Source: an uncultured Acidobacteriia bacterium (GTDB taxonomy: Bacteria > Acidobacteriota > Terriglobia > Bryobacterales > Bryobacteraceae). From it: a stretch of DNA of 64,000 nt. Positions 48,634 to 57,300 of this stretch are shown in pieces. Both the position numbers and the translations under genes were made by a program. How positions within the stretch are numbered: the stretch's first letter is position 1; the number at the start of each line of letters is the position of its first letter. The notes beneath the pieces were generated by a model. It did no database searches, was not told the DNA's origin, and worked only from the letters and a program-made list of their open reading frames with translations. The stretch covers positions 1 through 64,000 of the forward strand of contig CAIUOG010000022.1 in NCBI GenBank assembly GCA_903900705.1, written 5' to 3'.

Positions 48634-50324
48634 CATTTCCCCGCCACCAGTCGGTCCGCCACCAGTCGGTCCGCCAGCGCGAGGCCACCCGCCAGTTGAA
48701 TCCCTGGCACATCGAAGTACCGCAGGAATTCTTCGTCTGTACCATGGAAAGCGGAACGGTTCGCCGTCCATTTCACCGGTACCGGCGCGACAGCTGCCGC
48801 GAACTCCGTCCACACGGCCGCGGCGGTACCGACGCCGATCACTTCCGGTCTGCTGCCGGGATACTTCGCGTGCAGCCAGGCCAGCGCCGTCAGAATATCC
48901 TGCACGCGCAGTTGATCATCCGTCCGGTTGAAGGCGGAGAAATGCTTGCCGCTGTGGTCCCTCGTACCGAAAACCTCAATCACCAGCCCGGGACGGCCCG
49001 CCGGAAGATCCTTTTTCGAGGCCCCCACCACCAGCGCGGGCGCACCCGAACCTTCCACAAACGAGTAGGCAACCCGGTCGCCAACGGAGGGCCGGCTGAG
49101 CGCCGCGCCATCACTCACCACCTCCGCGGGCCATTCCGCGCCGAGCACCCGCAGCAGGCCGTCCGCCGCCACAGCAGGCCGCTTCTTCCACTGGGCAAAA
49201 ACCTGCTCGTACGACAGGGCGCCGGCGGGCAGGCCCTGGCCGAACTGTGCCAGCATGTCCTGCAGCTTTGGCGCCTCCGCGTTTTTCTCACGGAACTTCG
49301 CCGCGCCGGGATCACGCAGAACGTGCTTTGCGAAGAACCGGTAAACGGCTTCCCGGTTTTCGCGGTTGTAGTTGTGCGGCGCGTCCAGCATCACGGTTTC
49401 GAGGTTCTCCGCCTTGCCGTAGAGTTCGTAAATCTTCCGGATGGCGGGAAACTCCTCCGTCGCGGTGTTCTTCGTCCAGTCCCCGGTGGCGGAAACCATA
49501 ATCATGGGTTTTGGCGCGATCATGGCGGCGATCTCCACGTTGTTGGTCCCCACGCGCAGCCCGGGCGTGTTCTCGCAGACGTCCCCGCCCTGCATGATGA
49601 ACGAAATCATGTTGACGGGCGCGAAGAAATTCACGCGGTCATCCACGGCGGCCAGCAGGAAGGTCTGCGTGGCGCCGCCCGAGGCCCCGGTCATGGCAAC
49701 GCGGGACGCATCCACGTCCGGCAGCGAGGTGATGAAATCCACGGCGCGAATCGCATTCCACAACTGCAACGCGACCGGGCCGAAGGACCACAGCTCTTCC
49801 GCCGGAGTTCCGAACGAGTGCGGCGTCTGCACGGTGTCGTTATAGCCGACCATGTCCCACGCGAACACCACATAGCCCTGCCGCGCGAGGTTCGATCCCA
49901 GTTGCGGGCCGGAGTAAAGCGGCTGATTCTCCAGCCGCCCATACTGCCAGTGGCCATGCGGATTCAGCACCGCCGGGTGCTTCCCCGCCCCGTTGAGAGG
50001 CCGGTAAAGATTGCCGCCGAGGAAGTAACCGGGCATGGTCTCAATCAGAACTTTCTCGATAATGCAGTCTTTGGTCTGAATCCGCCCGAAGATGCGGGGA
50101 TGCAGAGGATTTTTGGCGGGCATGCGGTCGAGCCCCGCGGCCGTGAGGACCTGCCGCCGCAGAACGACCTTTCGTTTCTCCCAGGCTTCGCGAGTCGGGT
50201 AAACGGGCATGCTGAAATGCGTGTCCGTATGGGGAAGATTCGTCAGGCGGGAATCCTGAGCCGGAACCTGAGCGGATAACGGAGCCGCGAGAAGGGCAAA
50301 CGGTAGAAGGAAGCCGGGTAGCAT
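48633..50324 (-). CDS. Secreted alpha/beta-hydrolase (acetyl-xylan-esterase/dienelactone-hydrolase-like)
   Basis: 563 residues with signal peptide L-L-P-F-A-L-L-A-A-P-L-S-A-Q. Alpha/beta-hydrolase core: oxyanion region L-N-P-H-G-H-W, nucleophile in G-A-S-G-G-A-T-Q, and a His in D-A-P-H-N-Y-N-R-E-N-R. A second, less typical domain fills the C-terminal ~180 residues. Likely a periplasmic carbohydrate esterase. The gene ends with a duplicated five-residue unit (D-R-L-V-A twice), see the DNA repeat at 48641-48670. Its start lies 40 bases from the next upstream minus-strand gene. Confidence 0.8.
   Translation of the reverse strand: MLPGFLLPFALLAAPLSAQVPAQDSRLTNLPHTDTHFSMPVYPTREAWEKRKVVLRRQVLTAAGLDRMPAKNPLHPRIFGRIQTKDCIIEKVLIETMPGYFLGGNLYRPLNGAGKHPAVLNPHGHWQYGRLENQPLYSGPQLGSNLARQGYVVFAWDMVGYNDTVQTPHSFGTPAEELWSFGPVALQLWNAIRAVDFITSLPDVDASRVAMTGASGGATQTFLLAAVDDRVNFFAPVNMISFIMQGGDVCENTPGLRVGTNNVEIAAMIAPKPMIMVSATGDWTKNTATEEFPAIRKIYELYGKAENLETVMLDAPHNYNRENREAVYRFFAKHVLRDPGAAKFREKNAEAPKLQDMLAQFGQGLPAGALSYEQVFAQWKKRPAVAADGLLRVLGAEWPAEVVSDGAALSRPSVGDRVAYSFVEGSGAPALVVGASKKDLPAGRPGLVIEVFGTRDHSGKHFSAFNRTDDQLRVQDILTALAWLHAKYPGSRPEVIGVGTAAAVWTEFAAAVAPVPVKWTANRSAFHGTDEEFLRYFDVPGIQLAGGLALADRLVADRLVAGK
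48641..48670 (-). repeat. 15-base direct repeat, two copies, at the 3' end of the esterase gene
   Basis: CCGCCACCAGTCGGT occurs twice in tandem (48641-48655 and 48656-48670), followed by six more matching bases. It encodes D-R-L-V-A twice near the C terminus. A slippage-type duplication inside the coding sequence. Confidence 0.9.
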
Positions 50325-50363
50325 CCCTCAAACTTTATCCCAAACGATGCTTTCCCCGAAGAG

Positions 50364-51218
50364 TCAGCGAAGGTACTTGATCAGCAGCACTTCGTTGCCG
50401 GACTCGCTGTAGATCATCTCATCCACCAGCGAACGCGTCATCAGAATGCCAAAGCCGCCGGATCGGAGGCCCATCTCGTGCCGGCGCTCCACGTGCTGAA
50501 TCGGAGACTCCGCCGGGTTGGACACGGCCGCATGGGGCAGCCGGTCAAACGAGAAACCGGTACCCGGATCGCCCACGTAGTAGAGCAGCGCACCCTGCGC
50601 GCGAATGTAGGTGATGGTTACGCTCTTGGCGGGGTCATTGTGGCCGCCATGCTCAATGGCGTTCATGAGGATCTCGCGAAAAGCGGAGGCCACGGCGTCC
50701 TGATCGCCGGCAGGAAGACCACGGTCCATTTCGCGAACAAAATGCAGAATCCGGGACGCGGTTTCCATCTTGCAGCGCAGTTTCAGGCCCAGCCAGGTGG
50801 GGCTTGCGGAAATCACCGTAATGTCGTCGTTCGATTCATCACTTTCGAGAGCGCGATCCACCATTTCGCGCACCGAATCGAGCGTGAACGGCTTGCTGAA
50901 CCAGGCGAAGGCCTTTTCCCGGATCCCGGTTACAATCCGTTCCGCGGAACTGGCCGCCGTCATCACCACGACCCGGGCCTCGGGCCGCAGCACGCGGATG
51001 CGCTCCAGCAGCGCCATACCATCCATGCCGGGCATGAGGACATCGGTAATCACCAGATTCCAGGGCGACGACTCGACGGCCTTCAGCCCCTCCAGACCAT
51101 CACTGGCCGTCACAATCTCGCGATCCCCGGCCTCAAGAGCCACGCGCAGCAACTCATGCACAGAGGGATCGTCGTCAACGATGAGGATCCGTTTCTTATC
51201 CGCCATGTTCGTCATCAC
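50364..51218 (-). CDS. Response regulator fused to an RsbW-type ATPase domain
   Basis: 284 residues. Receiver domain at 8-125: acidic pocket in V-D-D-D, phosphoacceptor D59 in I-T-D-V-L-M-P-G, T/A in M-T-A-A-S, and K in S-K-P-F. The C-terminal part (about 140-284) has a histidine-kinase-type ATPase of the anti-sigma/RsbW type: E-I-L-M-N-A-I-E-H-G-G (N box), G-D-P-G-T-G-F and G-F-G-I-L-M-T. There is no DNA-binding domain, so output would be phosphorylation or sequestration of a sigma-factor partner. The partner anti-anti-sigma gene is not adjacent. Confidence 0.85.
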   Translation of the reverse strand: MMTNMADKKRILIVDDDPSVHELLRVALEAGDREIVTASDGLEGLKAVESSPWNLVITDVLMPGMDGMALLERIRVLRPEARVVVMTAASSAERIVTGIREKAFAWFSKPFTLDSVREMVDRALESDESNDDITVISASPTWLGLKLRCKMETASRILHFVREMDRGLPAGDQDAVASAFREILMNAIEHGGHNDPAKSVTITYIRAQGALLYYVGDPGTGFSFDRLPHAAVSNPAESPIQHVERRHEMGLRSGGFGILMTRSLVDEMIYSESGNEVLLIKYLR

Positions 51219-51239
51219 CAGTATGAACGTATTCCCGCC

Positions 51240-52640
51240 TCAGCGGCGTGCGTGGCCGCTTACTTCGGCGCCGGCGGAAGGGTCGAGTCCGAAACAATCC
51301 ACCACGGCGATGATGGCGAGCAGGGAGACAAGCGCGAAGGCAACGTGGAAGTCCGCCAGCGAGGGCTCCGCGCCATGATATCCCCGCAGAAAGGCGGCGG
51401 CCCGCAGGGCGACCGCGCCCACCGCAACGCCCATCCCCATAGACATTTGCTGCACCACCGCCTGCATGCTGGTGGCGGAACTCATGGCCGCCTTCGGAAC
51501 CTCGGCAAACGCCAGCGTGTTCACGCTGGTGAACTGCATGGATCGCGAAAGACCGTGCAGGAACAGGACGCCAAGAATCGCGTAGCGGGGCGTTTGCGGA
51601 GAGAGCAGCCCGAACGAACAGATCAGTAACGCGGAGAGGACGCCGTTCACAATCAGCACCGTACGAAAACCGAAGCGGCGCAGGACCGGCGTGGTGATGG
51701 TCTTCATGCTCAGGTTTCCGGCGAAGAGCGACAGCACCAGTAAACCCGACTCGAAGGCGCTCAGCCCGAACGCCACCTGAAACATCAGCGGCAAAAGAAA
51801 GGGCGAAACGCTGATCGCGATCCGGAAGAGCGAACCGCCGGCAATGGAGATGGAGAACGATTTGAACCGCATCGCCGAGAATTCCAGCAGCGGGTGTTCC
51901 GTGCGCAGCATGTGCCGGAGGGAAAGCCAGCCGGAGAGCACGCTGTAGAGCAGCAGGCCGGCCACCTGCAGCCAGTCCGGACTGCGCTGCCCCAGCAATT
52001 CCAGCCCGTACATAAAGGCCACGCAGCAGGTGCCGAGCAACGCGAAGCCCCACCAGTCAAACAGCCGGTTCGCGTTCTCCTTTTCATTGCCAACCCACAA
52101 CAAGGCCAGGGCCAATGCCACCACGCCCAGAGGGATGTTGAGGAAGAAGATCCACCGCCAGGAGAAATACGTGGTGATAAACCCACCTGCCGGAGGCCCG
52201 ATCACCGGCGCCATCAGCCCGGGCCACGTGATGTAAGCGACGGACCGCATCAGGTTTTTCTTATCCGTAATCCGGAGAACCACGAGGCGGCCGACCGGCA
52301 CCATCATCGCGCCCCCGATCCCCTGGAGAATGCGGGCCAGCGTGAACTGCCACAGGCTGTTGGTGAGTCCGCAAAGCACGGAGGCCAGCGTGAAGATGCC
52401 AATCGCGCTGGAGAAGACGGTGCGGGGGCCGAAGCGGTCGGCCAGCCAGCCACTCACCGGGATGAAGACGGCAAGTGTCAGCATGTAGACCGTCATCCCG
52501 AGATTCAGATCGACGGGGCTCGCGTGAAATGAGGCCGCCATCTGCGGCAGCGCGGTGGCGATCACTGTGCCGTCCAGGTTCTCCATGAAGAACGAACCCG
52601 CCACCAGAAAGGCGACCAGGCGCTGATGGGATTCACTCAT
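51240..52640 (-). CDS. DHA2-type MFS efflux transporter (EmrB/QacA-like)
   Basis: 466 residues and about 14 TM helices. Helix 1 region reads F-M-E-N-L-D-G-T-V-I-A-T-A-L-P and the helix 2-3 loop G-W-L-A-D-R-F-G-P-R-T, both typical of the 14-helix drug:H+ antiporters; G-P-P-A-G-G-F follows in helix 5, the antiporter motif region. Substrate unknown. Its ATG overlaps the TAA of the upstream lipoprotein gene as TAATG. Confidence 0.85.
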   Translation of the reverse strand: MSESHQRLVAFLVAGSFFMENLDGTVIATALPQMAASFHASPVDLNLGMTVYMLTLAVFIPVSGWLADRFGPRTVFSSAIGIFTLASVLCGLTNSLWQFTLARILQGIGGAMMVPVGRLVVLRITDKKNLMRSVAYITWPGLMAPVIGPPAGGFITTYFSWRWIFFLNIPLGVVALALALLWVGNEKENANRLFDWWGFALLGTCCVAFMYGLELLGQRSPDWLQVAGLLLYSVLSGWLSLRHMLRTEHPLLEFSAMRFKSFSISIAGGSLFRIAISVSPFLLPLMFQVAFGLSAFESGLLVLSLFAGNLSMKTITTPVLRRFGFRTVLIVNGVLSALLICSFGLLSPQTPRYAILGVLFLHGLSRSMQFTSVNTLAFAEVPKAAMSSATSMQAVVQQMSMGMGVAVGAVALRAAAFLRGYHGAEPSLADFHVAFALVSLLAIIAVVDCFGLDPSAGAEVSGHARR

Positions 52641-53122
52641 TACTGAACGATTCGCCGGTCACAATCCGCAATCTGAGCCAGGGCAGCCTGGAGCCTGCGC
52701 GCGGTTTCAGGAGTTTGCGGCTTCCAGTACTTCCAGCGCACAACATTTTTCTGGAATTGCAGCCGCGCCCAGCCGTAGCGCTTGTTGGAGAACAGCATTT
52801 TGCCGTAGAGTTCATCCAGATCGGCCGCCGCCTCGGTGGCTTCGAGCGTGGGATGCGGGACGGCCAGAACTTTGGCCGCGACCGGCTCGCCGGCCTGAAT
52901 GAGGGTGGCCGCATCATCGCCTTTCCCCTGGGCGAATAGCTTTTCGGCGTCCCGGTCCATCTGCCGGAGTTTCGCCACGTCAGCCAGATAGGCAAGGTCC
53001 GGACCGGGCTGCTTCCGCGCCGCCGGGCCCGGCCCGGAGTCACAGGCTAAAAGAAAAAACGAAGCCAATAACAGCACCGCCTGTAGGGGCTTCCGGTTCC
53101 GTTGTTCCGCGGGTACTTTCAT
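52640..53122 (-). CDS. Predicted lipoprotein of unknown function
   Basis: 160 residues. Lipobox L-L-A-C after a hydrophobic segment (A-V-L-L-L-A-S-F-F-L) predicts lipidation at the Cys. The rest is charged and helical with no family recognised. Its stop overlaps the DHA2 transporter start (TAATG), so the two are translationally coupled and the lipoprotein may be an accessory of the transporter. Confidence 0.7.
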   Translation of the reverse strand: MKVPAEQRNRKPLQAVLLLASFFLLACDSGPGPAARKQPGPDLAYLADVAKLRQMDRDAEKLFAQGKGDDAATLIQAGEPVAAKVLAVPHPTLEATEAAADLDELYGKMLFSNKRYGWARLQFQKNVVRWKYWKPQTPETARRLQAALAQIADCDRRIVQ

Positions 53123-53169
53123 CCTGGACTATTGAAGAGGGCTGTGAGAGACTGCCAAAGAATCATTCT

Positions 53170-54195
53170 ATGTCGAACGCTTCGAACTCACCCGGGTTGC
53201 CCCCTTCCGTCCAGGTTTTGCAGACGGCTTCCGCGTACGTGCTCTCCGCCTGCCTGGGAGTTGCCGCCAGACTGTGTATCGCGGATCTGCTGGCAGCCGG
53301 CAGCCGCACCGCCGCCGACCTGGCCGCCGCCACCGGCGCCAGCGGCGACGCTTTGTACCGCGCGCTTCGGGCACTCACATGCGCCGCTATTTTCACCGAA
53401 AACGAAGACGGGACGTTCTGTAATTCCGAACTCTCCGAAACTCTTCGCAGCGACCATCCCCAGTCCGTGCGGGCGATGACCGCATTCCTCTGCGATGAGA
53501 TGCACTGGAAGTGCTATGCGGAGACCTTGTATTCCGTTCAGACCGGCAAACCCTCCTTCGATCACGTTTACGGCATGCCGCCGTTTCAGTACATGGCGCA
53601 GAATCCGGAACTGGCGAAATCGTTCGACGATGCCATGGCTTCCAATTCTTCGCGGGATGCCGATGCCGTCGCGGCCGCATTCGAGTGTGCTCCCGGTGAT
53701 GTGGTGGCCGATATCGGGGGCGGCAACGGGCGCTTCCTTTCCAGCCTGCTGCGCGCGCATCCGGGGGTTCAGGCGGTACTGTTCGATTTGCCCTATGCGA
53801 TTGCGCACGCCCGCACGGCCGGACTGGTGCCTCAGGACCGCTGCCGGATGGTGGAGGGAGACTTCTTCCAGGCCGTCTGTCCGGACGCGACGATTTACAC
53901 GATGAAGCACATCATTCATGACTGGTCTGATCCACAGGCCATCACGATCCTGCGGAACTGCGCGAACGTCATGCGGCCCGGCAGCAAACTGCGGATCGTG
54001 GAACTGATGATGCCGCCCCGGAATGTGCCTGGCTTTGCCAAGGTTCTGGACATTGAAATGCTGCTGCTCGCCGGTGGCCGCGAAAGGACCACGGAAGAGT
54101 ACGGGGCGCTCATGCGGGCTGCGGGGCTGCGCATGACCCGGGTGATTCCCACGCATTCTCCGCTGGCGATTTTCGAGGGCGAACGGGAATCGTAG
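53170..54195 (+). CDS. SAM-dependent O-methyltransferase (COMT/hydroxyneurosporene-type)
   Basis: 341 residues. N-terminal dimerisation winged helix (T-A-A-D-L-A-A-A-T-G-A-S), then the SAM site D-I-G-G-G-N-G-R-F-L, D-L-P before the second strand, G-D-F-F, and the catalytic His region M-K-H-I-I-H-D-W. This is the family of small-molecule O-methyltransferases acting on phenolics, polyketides or carotenoids. No biosynthetic partner is nearby. It ends 146 bases before the CHAT/NB-ARC gene and is probably unrelated to it. Confidence 0.85.
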   Translation: MSNASNSPGLPPSVQVLQTASAYVLSACLGVAARLCIADLLAAGSRTAADLAAATGASGDALYRALRALTCAAIFTENEDGTFCNSELSETLRSDHPQSVRAMTAFLCDEMHWKCYAETLYSVQTGKPSFDHVYGMPPFQYMAQNPELAKSFDDAMASNSSRDADAVAAAFECAPGDVVADIGGGNGRFLSSLLRAHPGVQAVLFDLPYAIAHARTAGLVPQDRCRMVEGDFFQAVCPDATIYTMKHIIHDWSDPQAITILRNCANVMRPGSKLRIVELMMPPRNVPGFAKVLDIEMLLLAGGRERTTEEYGALMRAAGLRMTRVIPTHSPLAIFEGERES

Positions 54196-54304
54196 ACTCC
54201 GGCATCGGACCCGAAACGTCAGGAAGGGCGGGAATCCAATAATCACCGGATACCGCATCTTTATAGGACTCAAACGTCCCGCGGTTTCCCGAATTGAACC
54301 CGCA

Positions 54305-54332
54305 TTAACGCCAAAACCCCGCATGTTAGAAT
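54305..54332 (+). promoter_or_regulatory. Candidate promoter just before the CHAT-NB-ARC-WD40 gene (near-leaderless)
   Basis: TTAACG (54305-54310) and TAGAAT (54327-54332) with a 16-base spacer. The -10 matches the consensus at five of six bases. A start site about seven bases after it would fall at 54339-54340, only two or three bases before ATG 54342. No Shine-Dalgarno precedes the ATG, consistent with leaderless translation. Confidence 0.45.
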
Positions 54333-54341
54333 CCCACAATC

Positions 54342-57300
54342 ATGAGTTCGGGACCTCAAAGCGGCGACCAGCGCAATCCGGAAGAGATCGACCTCGTCAT
54401 CACCCCGACCGATGTTTCTGACCAGTACTACATTCAGCTTGTCTGCAAAATCGCGGGCAAAGCGCCGTCGAACGCTGTGCCGTTCAGGGTCCCGCCCGAA
54501 CTTCTGGACCGGCGCGGGTGTTATTTAACGCATGCCGAGTACGGTAAAAGGCTCAGCGCGGCCGTGTTTGACAGCAATGTTGAAATCAACAACACCATGC
54601 AGCGGGCCCTCGGCGCACGCAAGGCGCTGGCTTCCCAGGCGCTCCGCCTGCGCATCTCCTGCGATGACGACAGAATTCAGTCCCTGCACTGGGAAACCCT
54701 CCAGCTGAATGGCGCGCCACTGTTCATGGACGGCGTCGCGCTGTCACGCTACATTTCGCCTTCGCCTCAGGCAACTTCGCTTCAGGGCCTGGGCCAGAGA
54801 TCGTCGTCCCGGTCAGCGCTGCGGGCACTGATCTTCATCGCCAATCCGCAGGGAATCGAAAACCTGGAAGATTCCGATTCGCCGCCCGACACCGATGCCC
54901 CAAAGCTCGCGCCGATCCTGATTGACCAGGAATGCGAACTGGCGAAAAAGCTGCTGCAATCCAACGAAAAAGACGGAGGAATTCGGATCGACACCGAATT
55001 CCTCGGTTCGCCCGGCAACGGCACCCTCGAAGCGCTGCGCCTGAAACTCTCCGAGGGTGAGGGCTTTGACCTTCTCTATCTGCTCTGCCACGGCTCCTTC
55101 GACAGCAAGGGTCCGCATCTTTACCTCGAAAATAAGCGCAAGGGTGGCCCCGTCCAGCCCTGTAAGCCGGAAGATCTGGTCACCGGCCTCGCCAATCCGC
55201 CCCGCCTCGTGGTTCTCGCCTCCTGCGAAAGCGCGGGCACCGGCAACGCCGTAGCCAACGGCAAAATCCCGTTTTGGAGTCAGGCCGCGCTGGGCCCGCA
55301 ACTGGCGCGCGCCGGCGTTCGCGCCGTCATCGCCATGCAGGGCAAAATTCTCATCAGCACGGCGAGACATTTTGTGCGCGGCTTCTTTTCCGACCTTTGC
55401 AAACACGGCCGTGTGGACCGTGCCCTCGCTGTCGCCCGCGCCAATATGCCGGTCCTTTGCCCTCATGACTATTGGATGCCCGTGTTGTTCAGTTCCGAAA
55501 GCGACCCGCTGTTCGAACCGTGTCCCCCGCCTCCGCCTCCGGCCCGCGTCAATAACTCTCCGCGGTTGCCCCCGGGCTTCGTGGACCGTCCCGGCCTGAA
55601 GGCGGATATCGTAACGGCATTGAGCGGCGGCACAAACACGGTACTGCTCGGCGCCGGCGGCTTCGGCAAAACGACCCTCACCATCGCTGCCTGCCAGAGT
55701 GAAGAGGTGACCGCCGCGTTCCCCGACGGTGTGCTCTGGGCGTCACTCGGCACCGCTCCTGACCTGGTGCAGATCCTGACCGATCTCTATGTGGTCGCGC
55801 AAGGCGTCCGCCCGGAAGTGGCGGGTCAGGCACAACTGGTCAAGGCTTTGGCGAAGGCCCTCGACAAGCGCAGCTGGCTCCTCACCCTCGACGATGTCTG
55901 GAGGGCGGAGGATCTCGAACCCTTCCTGCAACTCGGGACGAGGGCCGTGCTGGTATCGACACGCAAACAGAACCTGCTTCAGGAGGCGGGCCAGGAAGAC
56001 TGGCGGGAAGTCCAGGTCGGCGAAATTTCGGGGGAGGAAGCGGCGGCCTTTCTCACTCGGGGTCTGGGACTGGAAGGCCCCACGCCTGAGGTTTATCAGC
56101 AACTGTCAGAACAACTCGGCGGCTGGCCACTGCTGCTCGATCTGGTGAATGCCCGGCTCCGCGAGGAAAGAAAGAACCGGCCCGATTTTCTGGCTTATGT
56201 CACCAGACTTTTTGAGAAGAAAGGCGTTCTCGGCTTCGACCGGCGCGATACCGACAAGCGGACCCTCGCCGTGGCTCTTTCCGTTGATGTCGGTCTGGAT
56301 CGGGCCGAACAGATGTATCGTGGCCTGGCCGGAAAAGCCGCCGAGATCTCCATCTTTCCCGAGAACATCCCGATCCCGTTCCGGGTCCTGCAGGAACTTT
56401 GGGCTCTGGACGAATTCGACCTGGAAGAGGAGGTCCTGCGCCCCCTTGCCAATCTCAGCCTGGTGCGCTGGGACAAAAACGCCGGTGAAATCCGTGTTCA
56501 CATGATGATCGACCGCGCGCTGAAAGAGAGGCTGAACCGGGCAGACGGCGGGCCTGCCGCCGTTCACCGCGGACTGATCGAAGCCTGGGGCGAACCAACC
56601 CGCCTGCCCCATGACTACGCCTGGCGCTGGTTCGGCTGGCACTGCGCGCAGTCCGGTGAAGCCGCTCGCCTGAAGTCCCTGCTGCTCGATTTGAAATGGC
56701 TCCAGGCCAAACTGGACGCAACCGACACCAACGCGCTGATCGGCGATTTTGACTGGCTCGCCGGAGACGACCCGGAACTCGGTCTCCTCCGGAACGCCGT
56801 GCAATTGTCAGCCCACGTCCTGGCGCAGGACAAAGCGCAACTGGCCGGGCAGTTGTTGGGGCGCATCCCGGAATCCTGGGAGACACTGCGGGAGAGGCTC
56901 CTGAAGGACGCGGTCTCACAGAACCGCACCTGGCTCAGGCCCCTGCGCCCGAGTCTCACCGCCCCGGGTGGGCCGCTCGTACGCACTCTGGACGGCCATT
57001 CAGGCATAGTCACTGGTGTAGCACTGACGGCGGACGGGAAGATGGCAGTTTCTACCTCCTGGGATGGAACGCTGAAGGTCTGGGACCTTCAGAATGGTGC
57101 GGAGCTATTGACTCTTGAGCACACTTATTTCGGAGCAAGTGGCGTAGCAGTCGCGTCAGACGGCAAACGGGCGGTTTCCGCTTATCCCGACGGAACACTG
57201 AAAGTCTGGGACTTAGAGACCAATGCGGAATTGCGGATATTGGAAGTTCACGATCGCGAGGTAAATGGAGTGGCGATAACGCTGGACAGCAGGCGGGCAG

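Noticed and set aside
53170-54195. O-methyltransferase as a member of the CHAT/kinase/peptidase locus
   Set aside because: A promoter-like site lies between it and the CHAT gene, and small-molecule O-methyltransferases have no known link to these domains.
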